Below are positions 44,568 to 53,255 of a stretch of 64,000 nt of DNA, one piece after another. Both the position numbers and the translations under genes were made by a program. The stretch is from Aequorivita sp. (lineage in GTDB: Bacteria; Bacteroidota; Bacteroidia; Flavobacteriales; Flavobacteriaceae), in NCBI GenBank assembly GCA_030690315.1, contig JAUYGY010000056.1, positions 58,443 to 122,442 of the forward strand, read 5' to 3'. The first letter of the stretch is position 1, and every line of letters starts with the position of its first letter. The notes beneath the pieces are model-generated. The model made no database searches. It saw only the letters and a program-made list of their open reading frames with translations, and had not been told where the DNA came from.

Positions 44568-45824
44568 ATGAAGAAATTACTTATTCTGGCCTTCATCGGC
44601 ATACTGATTACCGCTTGTGGAAAGGATGATAGTTACGACCCTGTGGAAGTAGACACCCAAGCTCCTTCAAAACCATTAAACGTAACTGCCACCGAGCAAA
44701 CGGAGAATTCCCTAAAACTTAACTGGGAAGCAGCAACCGATAATGTTGGCGTTACAGGCTACCGAATTTATCAAGACGGCACAGCACTTGCAGGCCTAAT
44801 TACGGAAACCTCAACCACCATTCTTGGGCTTACGGCAGGCACTACATATAGTTTTTACGTCACTGCCTTGGATGCCGAAGAAAACGAATCGGACCAAAGC
44901 AATACACTGGAAGCTTTTACAATCGAGCAACCGCTGTCTTTTTTGCCTCTACTCTCACAAATGGGAGTTTTTGATGGCAATCTTTCCGATTTGAATCCTA
45001 CAAATGGCGTGCAGCTTTATGAAATAAACAGTACGCTATTTACAGACTATTCCCATAAACAAAGACTAATCCGACTTCCAGATGGCCAAAGCATGCGCTA
45101 TAATAATACAGATTTACTGCCTGCTTTTCCAGACAATACGCTTATAGCAAAAACATTTTATTACAATCTTGACGAACGCGACCCGTCTTTGGGCAAAAAA
45201 ATTATCGAAACCCGAATTCTTTTAAAGGTAAACGATACTTGGCTGGTTGGCGATTATATTTGGAATGTCGCCCAAACCGAAGCCACCTATCGGGAAACCG
45301 GCAGTACCGAAGCCATTAGCTATATTGACCAAAATGGGAATCTTCAGAATGTGAATTATCAAATCCCCTCAAAACAGGATTGCTTTACCTGTCATAATAA
45401 CAACAGCACCACCTTCCCCATTGGTCCAAAATTGCGTAATCTGAACTTTATTCCATCCTATACCAATCAAAACCAATTGGACCACTTTGCTGGTTTGGGA
45501 CTTATGCAGGGTGTGAATTCTGGCAGTACCACAGTTTTGCCCAACTGGGAAGACGAAACCTTATTGATTGAGGATCGCGCCCGCGCTTATATTGATGTAA
45601 ACTGTGCGCACTGCCACCAGCCTGGCGGTAGTGCCCCATCTGGATTCAGCATAGATTTTAGACTTGAGACCCCTTTTGACGACACTGGAATCTACACAAA
45701 CCGCGGCGAAATAATTGCAAGATTTGAAAGTACGCTGCCCTCCTATAGAATGCCACAATTGGGCAGAACCGTAGTGCACGGGGAAGCCCTGCAAATGTTG
45801 AATGAATATATGGACTCGCTTTAA
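44568..45824 (+). CDS. Lipoprotein with fibronectin III and cytochrome-c-like motifs
   Basis: 418 aa from the ATG at 44568, which gives a clean lipoprotein signal (KKLLILAFIGILITACGKDD); the earlier ATG at 44520 would place 16 residues before it. Residues ~35-120 are a fibronectin type III domain (APSKPLNVTATEQTENSLKLNWEA...GLTAGTTYSFYVTALD). The C-terminal part holds two CxxCH haem-binding motifs (CFTCHNN and CAHCHQPGG), as in Bacteroidota proteins predicted to carry c-type haem. The role (electron transfer or surface binding) is not known. It is not adjacent to respiratory genes. Confidence 0.8.
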   Translation: MKKLLILAFIGILITACGKDDSYDPVEVDTQAPSKPLNVTATEQTENSLKLNWEAATDNVGVTGYRIYQDGTALAGLITETSTTILGLTAGTTYSFYVTALDAEENESDQSNTLEAFTIEQPLSFLPLLSQMGVFDGNLSDLNPTNGVQLYEINSTLFTDYSHKQRLIRLPDGQSMRYNNTDLLPAFPDNTLIAKTFYYNLDERDPSLGKKIIETRILLKVNDTWLVGDYIWNVAQTEATYRETGSTEAISYIDQNGNLQNVNYQIPSKQDCFTCHNNNSTTFPIGPKLRNLNFIPSYTNQNQLDHFAGLGLMQGVNSGSTTVLPNWEDETLLIEDRARAYIDVNCAHCHQPGGSAPSGFSIDFRLETPFDDTGIYTNRGEIIARFESTLPSYRMPQLGRTVVHGEALQMLNEYMDSL

Positions 45825-45839
45825 ATTTCAAGCCCATTA

Positions 45840-45955
45840 TCTCATTGAGCGCAATCGAATGTTTGGTGGAGTGCAGTCAAATGTCAGGTTGAGCGCATTC
45901 GAATGTCAGGTTGAGCGCAGCGCTGTATTGAGCCTGTCGAAATGTCGAAACCGCT
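45840..45955. repeat. REP-like TGAGCGCA...TCGAATG repeats
   Basis: Four direct copies in this 228-bp gap: TTGAGCGCAATCGAATG, a degenerate GGAGTGCAGTCAAATG, TTGAGCGCATTCGAATG and TTGAGCGCAGCGC, then TTGAGCCTGTCGAAATG. Same family as at 28265-28412. Confidence 0.6.
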
Positions 45956-46052
45956 TCTCTTAAACTACACCATTAAATAAAATAGATAATCTCAATTAAA
46001 CCTATTTAAATTTTCAGCGTCATAGCTATGTTAAACAATAAAAAAATAGATT

Positions 46053-46481
46053 ATGAAAAAAGCAATGATAATTTTAATAGCATTTTCAACTTTTGCTATA
46101 ACAGCACAAAATAAAACTTCTGAAAGAAAGGAGCAGCGCAAGGAAATGAGAGCAAACTTCACTCCTGAACAAAAAGCGGAACTACGCGCAAAAAAGATGA
46201 CACTGGATTTGGGTTTGGACAATTCGCAACAAACCAAAGTGCAACAACTATTTGTGGAAATGGAAAAAAACAGACCCGCTCGTGTTGAAAATAAAAGCGA
46301 AATGACCGATGCTCAAAAATTTGAAGCAAAAAGCGCAAGATTGGATAGACAAATTGCCATGAAAAAGCAACTAAAGGAAATCCTTACTCAAGAGCAATTG
46401 ACCAAATGGGAAAAAAGCCATCAGCACAAACGCAATGCTATGAGGGATAAAAAGGGTCCAGAAAAGCCGCGCATGAAATAA
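46053..46481 (+). CDS. Small exported Spy/CpxP-like protein
   Basis: 142 aa with signal peptide (MKKAMIILIAFSTFAITAQ). The mature protein is highly charged and helical. It contains FTPEQKAELRAKKMTLDLGLDNSQQTKVQQLFVEMEK and EILTQEQLTKWEKSHQHK, matching the LTxxQ-type helical repeats of Spy/CpxP periplasmic chaperones. The C-terminus is very basic. The family assignment is by motif only. It precedes a second small protein with similar LTxDQ/KW motifs, so they may be a duplicated pair. Confidence 0.65.
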   Translation: MKKAMIILIAFSTFAITAQNKTSERKEQRKEMRANFTPEQKAELRAKKMTLDLGLDNSQQTKVQQLFVEMEKNRPARVENKSEMTDAQKFEAKSARLDRQIAMKKQLKEILTQEQLTKWEKSHQHKRNAMRDKKGPEKPRMK

Positions 46482-46573
46482 AATAAAATAAAATATCATT
46501 TTTTTGGCGCAGTTATTGTCTTAGTTGTTCTAAATAGTTACTTTAGTAACTTTAAAATCAAAAATTGAATAAA

Positions 46574-46921
46574 ATGAAAAACATACTAACAGTATTTGCA
46601 TTTGCGGCAACCATGTTTATGGGCGTTCAAACAAGCTCTGCACAACAATTATCACAAGACAATAGCAGGCCAGAGGTAATAGCCAAAACCGAAACCGCAA
46701 AGCTCACCGAAACTTTAAATCTTAACGGAGACCAAGGGCGAACTATTTTTAGAGCGCTTGTGGCCAAAGAAGTGGGGTACCAAAAAAATGTTGCAGGTAA
46801 GGATTTAAAGAATGCTTCTGTTGCTGCTGAAAAGAAAAAATTGGACGATCAGTTGAAAGATGCAATGAAGAAAACTTTAACTGCAGACCAATATGCCAAG
46901 TGGCTAAAAATGAATAATTAG
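46574..46921 (+). CDS. Small exported helical protein, LTxxQ-like
   Basis: 115 aa from the ATG at 46574 (MKNILTVFAFAATMFMGVQTSSAQ, signal peptide); an ATG nine bases earlier is also possible. The mature part is helical: LTETLNLNGDQGRTIFRALVAKEVGYQ...KKTLTADQYAKWLKMNN. Its C-terminal LTADQYAKW resembles LTQEQLTKW in the preceding gene. A TTG / 20 bp / TACTTTAG arrangement (46516-46546) may be its promoter, so it need not depend on the upstream gene. Function unknown. Confidence 0.65.
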   Translation: MKNILTVFAFAATMFMGVQTSSAQQLSQDNSRPEVIAKTETAKLTETLNLNGDQGRTIFRALVAKEVGYQKNVAGKDLKNASVAAEKKKLDDQLKDAMKKTLTADQYAKWLKMNN

Positions 46922-46943
46922 TGATTAATTATATTTAAAATCG

Positions 46944-46976
46944 AGACCCTTTCTAAATTTAGAAAGGGTCTTTTTT
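46944..46976 (+). terminator. Strong terminator
   Basis: GACCCTTTCT...AGAAAGGGTC near-perfect stem followed by TTTTTT, 22 bp after the preceding stop. Confidence 0.9.
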
Positions 46977-47099
46977 GTGTCGAAAATATATTTACTAAAT
47001 AATGGTAATTTTATGAACCTTTACTGCTTTGAGAATTTTTTCCTCCCTTTAGGGCCGGGGTAAGAAAAAATTCGTTCTTTCAAATAATCCGTTATTTCT

Positions 47100-48389
47100 C
47101 TATTTCAACTGTTTGGCTACTTTCCCGCAAGCCGCAATAGTAGCATCCAAATCTTGATAACTCAGTGCGTCGCAAATAAACCAAGTTTCAAAGGCACTGG
47201 GCGCAATATAGATTCCCTCATTCAGCAATCCGTGGAAGAATAATTTGAAGTTTTCGTTGTTAGCTTCAGCAGCAGAAGCAAAATCGGTAACAGGTTTTTC
47301 AGAAAAATGAACAGAAATCATTGACCCTAAACGGTTGATCGTAAACTTCACGTTTTCTGAAGTGAGCACATTATTTAAACCTTTATGAAGATATTCCGTC
47401 TTTTTATTTATTGAGTTGAAAACTTCGCGGTTTTCATTCAGTTCTTTCAACATTGCCAAGCCAGCAGCCATCGCTAATGGATTTCCGCTCAATGTCCCTG
47501 CCTGATAAACTGGTCCAATGGGTGCCAAATAATCCATTATTTCTGCATTCGCAGCAAAGGCACCCACAGGAAGCCCACCCCCGATCACCTTTCCGAAAGT
47601 TACAATATCTGCTTTTACTCCCAATAATTCCTGCGCGCCGCCAGCGGCAAGCCTAAACCCTGTCATTACTTCGTCAAAAATTAAAAGGATTTTGTGTTCG
47701 TCACAAAGTGTTCGCAACCCTTCCAAAAATCCTTTTGCTGGCGGAATACATCCCATATTGCCTGCAACAGCTTCGAGGATAATACACGCAATTTCATTTT
47801 TGTTGGCAACGATTACTTCTTCCACATTTTTCAAATCATTAAAGGTTGCCAGCAAGGTATCTTTTGCAGTTCCTTCGGTAACCCCAGGACTGTTGGGAGA
47901 TCCAAAAGTAACCGCCCCACTTCCGGCTTGAATGAGAAAGGAATCACTGTGCCCGTGATAACAACCAGCAAATTTTATGATTTTGTCTTTTCCAGTATAC
48001 CCGCGCGCCAAACGCACAGCGCTCATACAAGCTTCGGTACCACTGTTCACAAAACGGATTTTTTCAATATTCGGGACCATTGAAACTGCAAGTGCAGCTA
48101 TTTCAGTTTCAATTTCAGTAGGCATCCCGAAAGAGGTTCCCTTTTTTGCCTTTTCAATTACCGCATTTACAACTGGCTCATACGCATGGCCAAGAATCAT
48201 GGGCCCCCAGGAATTTATATAATCAATAAATTTGTTGCCATCAACGTCATATAAATAAGCCCCTTTGGCTTTTTCAACGAAAATGGGTGTGCCTCCAACG
48301 GCTTTAAAAGCGCGAACAGGCGAGTTGACGCCGCCAGGAATTACTTTTTGGGCTTCTGAGAAAAGCGCACTACTCCTTTTATAATTCAT
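47100..48389 (-). CDS. hemL: Glutamate-1-semialdehyde 2,1-aminomutase
   Basis: PLP enzyme making 5-aminolevulinate for tetrapyrrole synthesis by the C5 route; 429 aa. It begins [35 protein letters not shown], characteristic of HemL. The PLP region shows [49 protein letters not shown] and the Schiff-base lysine in [16 protein letters not shown]. It stands alone on the minus strand. Its upstream side is a 196-bp stretch of simple repeats (48400-48585). Confidence 0.96.
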   Translation of the reverse strand: MNYKRSSALFSEAQKVIPGGVNSPVRAFKAVGGTPIFVEKAKGAYLYDVDGNKFIDYINSWGPMILGHAYEPVVNAVIEKAKKGTSFGMPTEIETEIAALAVSMVPNIEKIRFVNSGTEACMSAVRLARGYTGKDKIIKFAGCYHGHSDSFLIQAGSGAVTFGSPNSPGVTEGTAKDTLLATFNDLKNVEEVIVANKNEIACIILEAVAGNMGCIPPAKGFLEGLRTLCDEHKILLIFDEVMTGFRLAAGGAQELLGVKADIVTFGKVIGGGLPVGAFAANAEIMDYLAPIGPVYQAGTLSGNPLAMAAGLAMLKELNENREVFNSINKKTEYLHKGLNNVLTSENVKFTINRLGSMISVHFSEKPVTDFASAAEANNENFKLFFHGLLNEGIYIAPSAFETWFICDALSYQDLDATIAACGKVAKQLK

Positions 48390-48399
48390 ATTATTCTTG

Positions 48400-48585
48400 A
48401 GAAATTTGTATTAATAATAGTGTTGCTATTGATACTGTGGATACTGTGGATACTATCGATACTGTGGATTCCATGGATACTTTTAATGATTTTATACTGA
48501 ACACTGAATACTGACCACTGAACATTGAACACTGAACATTGACCACTACCCACTACCCACCGACCACTACCCACTGACCACTGAA
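48400..48585. repeat. Simple repeats of ACTGAACAC / GATACTGTG type
   Basis: GATACTGTG is repeated at 48428-48465, then about 100 bp built of ACTGAACATTGAACACTGACC-like units and CCACTACCCA repeats. No gene supported. Confidence 0.65.
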
Positions 48586-49422
48586 CTACTGATTCTTTAA
48601 GGGATGGAGGTATAAAACCTGCCCCACCGATATATCATTATTTCGAAGACCGTTATATTCCTTAAGTGTTTCTACTGTAAGATTAAATTTTCGGGAAATG
48701 CTGTAAAGTGTATCGCCCGTCTGCACCGAATAGGTCCCAATTTTGGAGTCATTGGGAGAAACACTACTCACTTTTCGGCCCAATACGTCATCGTCATACT
48801 TTTCAAGATTATACCTTTCTATAATCCCAATAAGCTTTTCGGGATATTTTGGATCTGTTGCATAGCCAGCTTTCCGCAATCCTTTTGCCCAACCCTTGTA
48901 ATCGTCTTTTCGCAGTTTGAACAAATCCTGGTAGCGGCTGCGTTGGGTAAGGAACAATGAATGATCTCGATATGAATATTTTGGATCCTTGTATTTTCTG
49001 AAACACTCCCCCCGCTCATCATCGTCGTGATATACGGTGTCGCCTTCCCAACCTTTGTGGCATTTAATGCCGAAGTGATTGTTTGCCTTCAAGGTTAGTT
49101 CCCCCGCACCGGCGCCGCTTTCCAAAATTCCTTGGGCAAGGGTAATGCTTGCCGGAATTCCGTATTGCAGCATTTCTTCCTTGGCAATCCCACTGAATTC
49201 GTCTATATAGTTTGCAACCCGCTGGCTGTATGGAATATTAACGGGCACCTCAATAACTTCGGGCTCTTCCGCCTTCGTATTTTTTTCCTTTATGGGCTGT
49301 TTTACCCTAACAACACGCTCGGTTCTATGTTTTTTCTTTTGATTTGAAACTGTTTTTTTGGATTTGCAACTGCCAAAGCAAATAATACATATTAGAAGAA
49401 GAGTAGTTAATCTGCCAATCAT
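48586..49422 (-). CDS. Glucosaminidase/LysM cell-wall lipoprotein
   Basis: Envelope lipoprotein, 278 aa from the ATG at 49422 (MIGRLTTLLLICIICFGSCKSKKTV); an ATG nine bases upstream would overlap the neighbouring gene by 8 bp. After a Lys/Glu-rich linker comes an FlgJ/N-acetylglucosaminidase domain (YIDEFSGIAKEEMLQYGIPASITLAQGILESGAGAGELTLKANNHFGIKC) with the catalytic glutamate in ILESGAG. A C-terminal LysM repeat follows (YSVQTGDTLYSISRKFNLTVETLKEYNGL...VGQVLYLHP). It likely trims peptidoglycan. It directly follows the PLP enzyme gene on the minus strand. Confidence 0.9.
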   Translation of the reverse strand: MIGRLTTLLLICIICFGSCKSKKTVSNQKKKHRTERVVRVKQPIKEKNTKAEEPEVIEVPVNIPYSQRVANYIDEFSGIAKEEMLQYGIPASITLAQGILESGAGAGELTLKANNHFGIKCHKGWEGDTVYHDDDERGECFRKYKDPKYSYRDHSLFLTQRSRYQDLFKLRKDDYKGWAKGLRKAGYATDPKYPEKLIGIIERYNLEKYDDDVLGRKVSSVSPNDSKIGTYSVQTGDTLYSISRKFNLTVETLKEYNGLRNNDISVGQVLYLHPLKNQ

Positions 49423-49423
49423 T

Positions 49424-50347
49424 TTATTCAATTATAGGAAGGTTTTTCTTTTTCAATTTCTGGTTCATTCCGGCCACGCCTTGCAAGCCCCCGGTATGAA
49501 CCGCAAAAATACGGCTATTTTCTTTGAAATACCCCTTTTTTAATAGATCCATGATGCCAAACATCATTTTTCCGGTATATATCGGATCCAGTGGAATATT
49601 TGTTTTTTCTTTGAATTCATTCATAAAACGAATTAAATCGGCATCTATTTTACCGTACCCTCCAAAACAATAGGCATCCGTGATTTCAAAATTGGTTTTG
49701 GAAGTATATTTAGCTACCTCCGAAGATTGAAACGTTCCTTTCAATGCGGAAAATCCCAAAACGTTTTGGTCGCGCCTTGAAGCTTTTACAAGTCCGGCTA
49801 TTGTCCCACCAGTGCCTACGGGCACACAGATGTAATTGAACGCAGCCTCAGTCTCGGTTAAAATTTCTTCACATCCTTGTACTGCAAGGGCGTTGGTGCC
49901 TCCTTCGGGCAAAAGATAAAATTCACCAAATTGCTTTTTTAAATTATTGATAAATTCAATTTCATCTTTAGCTTTATAAGCTTCCCGCGAAACAAAATGT
50001 AGCTCCATGCCACAGGCCTTGGCAAAGGAAAGCGTCGGGTTTTCTGAAATTTTACTTTCAAGTTCTTCCCCCCGGATAATACCTATAGTTTTAAAGCCAA
50101 CCTCTTTCCCTGCAGCTGCAACGGCCGAAATATGATTAGAAAAAGCTCCGCCAAAAGTGAGCAACGTTTCTTGACCTTGTTGCTGGGCAGCTTGAATATT
50201 ATACTTTAGTTTTCTGAATTTATTGCCTGAAACAAAAGGATGTAATAAATCTTCACGTAAAATAGACAACTGAAAATCTTTCAGGCTGAATGCCGATAGA
50301 TCTACTGCATCTACGCGGGGATTACAGTGGTGAAAAATAGTGTGCAT
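49424..50347 (-). CDS. ACC deaminase / D-cysteine desulfhydrase-family PLP enzyme
   Basis: Fold-type II PLP enzyme, 307 aa from the ATG at 50347 (MHTIFHHCNPRVDAVDLSAF). The upstream ATG at 50365 is excluded because a -7 element (50354-50361) lies inside that extension. The PLP lysine is in PFVSGNKFRKLKYN. Other marks are LLTFGGAFSNHISAVAAAGKEVG, ICVPVGTGGTIAGLVKA and PIYTGKMMFGIMDLL. The family includes 1-aminocyclopropane-1-carboxylate deaminase and D-cysteine desulfhydrase; the desulfhydrase side is more common in such short bacterial members, but this cannot be decided here. Confidence 0.85.
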   Translation of the reverse strand: MHTIFHHCNPRVDAVDLSAFSLKDFQLSILREDLLHPFVSGNKFRKLKYNIQAAQQQGQETLLTFGGAFSNHISAVAAAGKEVGFKTIGIIRGEELESKISENPTLSFAKACGMELHFVSREAYKAKDEIEFINNLKKQFGEFYLLPEGGTNALAVQGCEEILTETEAAFNYICVPVGTGGTIAGLVKASRRDQNVLGFSALKGTFQSSEVAKYTSKTNFEITDAYCFGGYGKIDADLIRFMNEFKEKTNIPLDPIYTGKMMFGIMDLLKKGYFKENSRIFAVHTGGLQGVAGMNQKLKKKNLPIIE

Positions 50348-50353
50348 AGTTCT

Positions 50354-50361
50354 CAAAGATA
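50354..50361 (-). promoter_or_regulatory. -7 element of the PLP enzyme gene
   Basis: TATCTTTG on the minus strand, exact TAnnTTTG, six bases before the ATG at 50347, implying a very short or absent leader. Confidence 0.45.
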
Positions 50362-50582
50362 ACAATGTATCAAGTATCTAAAAATATCTTGTTTCTATAT
50401 AATTAAAAAATATGCGAAGTAAGAGAAGTCAGAAAAGTCTTAAAAAAAGATTAATTTTTGTAAGAAATAGCTGATGAACAAGTGGTTATATAAAAAATAA
50501 TCAAACATTTTGTCCGAAAAATTTGCCTTTTATCGGATTTATAGTTTAATATTGTATGCTATTTTCAACATAACCCCAAATT

Positions 50583-51449
50583 ATGAAAGTAAAATTACCT
50601 ATGCTGCGGTCGATTTTTGCGACCGTAATTTTCTTGGCCAATAGTATTTCCTACGCCCAAGTTGGGATCAATACTATTACCCCTAATGGAATTTTGGAAA
50701 TAAGCAGTAGCAACCAAGGAGTCGTGCTGCCTAGATTGGCGCTTACTGCTACTAATGTTATGGCGCCAGCTACCAATCCACAAACGGGTACAATCCCTAC
50801 GGGCACGGTTGTGTATAATACAAATACTAATACTGTTATAGTGGGTGGTATCAATTATTCCGTGTCTCCTGGAATGTATGTTTGGATTACTGATAAATGG
50901 ATACCTCAATTCGATCAAAAACAAAGCGTTTTATATGAATCTGATATAAATTTTCGCCCAAGATCCACTGGATCTTATGCTGACATACCTGGTTTAATAA
51001 ACAAAAGTTTCACCCCAACATATTCAGGTACATATCGCTTAAATATTTCTGTCAATTATGGTGGAGGTAATGCTAAAATACCAAATAGGGGAAGCGGTGG
51101 AAGCGATTCGGATGGAAACCTTAACATTGCAAAACAATCTGGTACGTTTCGTTTAAACTTTGGAGGAACTAATTATAATATTCCAGTTCACACTTATTCA
51201 ACTGCATATGATAGAGATGTAGATGCAACTAACTATTTTGCAATCTGGGAAGAATATTATACGACCAATTTTATAACTCTTACTGCAAACAGTACTATAT
51301 ATTTTACATTGAGTTTTGACCAAAACGATGCTCCTGAGTTTTATGATAATGGAAATACAACAGGTTCATATAATGACACCACTGATGGCAGAGGGCGTAT
51401 TTCTTATGATTTGCCTTGTACTGTGGAATTGACATTTGTTGGAGACTAA
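50583..51449 (+). CDS. Secreted surface-protein paralogue 1
   Basis: 288 aa with signal peptide ending SISYAQ. The mature N-terminus VGINTITPNGILEISSSNQGVVLPRLALTATN is a motif common at the start of Bacteroidota surface proteins (QVGIxTxxPxGxLxxSSxxxGxxxPRxALT). It then has GTVVYNTNTN...VSPGMYVWITDKWIPQF, and a beta-rich C-terminal half ending CTVELTFVGD. No type IX sorting domain is visible. First of three tandem paralogues, followed 12 bp later by the second. Function unknown; a filament or adhesin subunit is possible. Confidence 0.75.
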   Translation: MKVKLPMLRSIFATVIFLANSISYAQVGINTITPNGILEISSSNQGVVLPRLALTATNVMAPATNPQTGTIPTGTVVYNTNTNTVIVGGINYSVSPGMYVWITDKWIPQFDQKQSVLYESDINFRPRSTGSYADIPGLINKSFTPTYSGTYRLNISVNYGGGNAKIPNRGSGGSDSDGNLNIAKQSGTFRLNFGGTNYNIPVHTYSTAYDRDVDATNYFAIWEEYYTTNFITLTANSTIYFTLSFDQNDAPEFYDNGNTTGSYNDTTDGRGRISYDLPCTVELTFVGD

Positions 51450-51460
51450 AAATAATAAAT

Positions 51461-52309
51461 ATGGAAAATAACTACTACTCATCAAGATTTTTCAAACTAA
51501 GAATTCTTTTAATATTACTTTTTTTCAATACAACTTTATGGTGTCAAGTAGGAATTCAGTCAACTTCACCTAAGGGCGCGTTAGATATTGGTTCTACAAC
51601 CACTGGCTTGGTTTATCCTACAGTAGCCTTATCCGATATATATACCGAAACAATCATCAATCCCAATGCCACCAATCTAATTACGGGAACCTTTGTATAT
51701 AATACCACTACCTCCGGCACTGGAGATGGTAGCGTATATCCAGGCATTTATTTTTGGAATGGAACAAAATGGGTGCCTCAGTTTAGCAAAAAAGACAACA
51801 AGCTTTTTTTGCAAAATGCCAATCTCAGAACTCAGTCCGATGCTTCTGGTGGAGATGAGACCATTAGCTTTAACAGCAATTCATTTACTCCAAAGTATAA
51901 TGGCAAATACAGAGTGCTGTTGACGGTTCATTATGGAGGAGGCGATGTAGATAACCCTTCCAGCCCACAATTTGTAAATTTTGTTTCAGAGGAAGGTGTG
52001 TTTCTCTTTTCATTTAATAGCAATACAACATCTTTTAGGATCAAATCCTATTCAGGAAAAAATAACGACAGATTATTTAAAGGGGGTAGTGCTCAAAAAG
52101 TTTACAGCAACCAGTACAATCAAGCCTCTTATGTTATTGAGGAGACTTTGGTTGCCAATACGCCCTACACCTTTAGCTTAACATTTAACCAAGATACAGC
52201 CCCAGGATTTTTTAACGACGGTAATGGTTCTTCTTCGGATGGACGTGGCTATATCAATATCAATGATAACTTAAAATGTACTGTGGAACTAAACTATGTA
52301 GGTGAATAA
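51461..52309 (+). CDS. Secreted surface-protein paralogue 2
   Basis: 282 aa from the ATG at 51461, 12 bp after the first paralogue's stop; a longer frame from 51416 overlaps that gene and lacks signal-peptide character. Signal peptide FKLRILLILLFFNTTLWC, then QVGIQSTSPKGALDIGSTTTGLVYPTVALSD, GTFVYNTTTSGTG...VYPGIYFWNGTKWVPQF, FTPKYNGKYRVLLTVHYGGG and the C-terminus KCTVELNYVGE. Same architecture as its neighbours but clearly diverged, so the duplication is old. Confidence 0.75.
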   Translation: MENNYYSSRFFKLRILLILLFFNTTLWCQVGIQSTSPKGALDIGSTTTGLVYPTVALSDIYTETIINPNATNLITGTFVYNTTTSGTGDGSVYPGIYFWNGTKWVPQFSKKDNKLFLQNANLRTQSDASGGDETISFNSNSFTPKYNGKYRVLLTVHYGGGDVDNPSSPQFVNFVSEEGVFLFSFNSNTTSFRIKSYSGKNNDRLFKGGSAQKVYSNQYNQASYVIEETLVANTPYTFSLTFNQDTAPGFFNDGNGSSSDGRGYININDNLKCTVELNYVGE

Positions 52310-52334
52310 ATTAGCTATTCCTAAAACAAAGACA

Positions 52335-53219
52335 ATGAAAATATTAAACATAAAATATATTGGATACGCTTTATTTGCATGTTTGGCATTGTTACAAACA
52401 GCACAAGCACAAGTGGGCGTAGGAACAACAACTCCTGAAGGAGCTTTACACTTAAGTTCAACTTCACAAGGCTTGATTATTCCTCGAATTGCGCTTACCG
52501 CTAAAAATATAGAAAGCCCCGTTATCAATCCAAATGGCAGCAACTTGGCTGAAGGTACTATAATATATAATACCAGTAAAACAAAACTGGTAGCCAATAA
52601 TGTTTATCCGGGTATTTATGCTTGGAGCGGCACTCAATGGAACCCTCAATTCATAATGGAAGAATACAAAAAATATTCCCAAACGGCAGGTTTCCAGCTT
52701 ACTACAGTTAGGCAGATTTATGGAACTCCAAGACCAGACCAAGCCGATAATGTGGATGGCCTAACCAATCAAATTTTTACTCCAAAATATTCTGGAACCT
52801 ACCGAATAGAAGTAAAAACAAACTTTGCCGCTGGCAAAATTAGTGATTTCACCAGCTTGGACAGAATATCCCTTGCAACCATGGAAGGTGCATTTTTCTT
52901 TAGAATTAATGGAGCCGGAGTTAATATTGATCCTTCCTCAGGAACATATGATTATCAAAAAGGATGGATGTATACACACTCATACTCAAGCTATAACCAA
53001 ATTGAATCTCCCACTATAGAGAGTTATTTGGTGCCCCATTTCCAATCTGTAGTTCATTATGTACATCTATTGGCGGATGAGGACTATACATTCAATCTAT
53101 CAAATTGTATTATAACAGGGCATGATTATTTTGTTAATAATGGAGACTCTGGAGATGGGCAAGGCCGCATAGGTCAAGACATTCCATGTACTATTGAATT
53201 TACTTATATTGGAGACTAA
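52335..53219 (+). CDS. Secreted surface-protein paralogue 3
   Basis: 294 aa from the ATG at 52335 (26 bp after the second paralogue's stop; signal peptide ends ALLQTAQA). Conserved blocks: QVGVGTTTPEGALHLSSTSQGLIIPRIALTAKN, GTIIYNTSKTKLVANNVYPGIYAWSGTQWNPQF, IFTPKYSGTYRIEVKTNFAAGK, and C-terminus PCTIEFTYIGD. It precedes the large choice-of-anchor-B gene by 36 bp, so all four genes are probably one operon. Confidence 0.75.
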   Translation: MKILNIKYIGYALFACLALLQTAQAQVGVGTTTPEGALHLSSTSQGLIIPRIALTAKNIESPVINPNGSNLAEGTIIYNTSKTKLVANNVYPGIYAWSGTQWNPQFIMEEYKKYSQTAGFQLTTVRQIYGTPRPDQADNVDGLTNQIFTPKYSGTYRIEVKTNFAAGKISDFTSLDRISLATMEGAFFFRINGAGVNIDPSSGTYDYQKGWMYTHSYSSYNQIESPTIESYLVPHFQSVVHYVHLLADEDYTFNLSNCIITGHDYFVNNGDSGDGQGRIGQDIPCTIEFTYIGD

Positions 53220-53255
53220 ATCTAACATATCAAAAATTAAAAATTATACTTCCAA

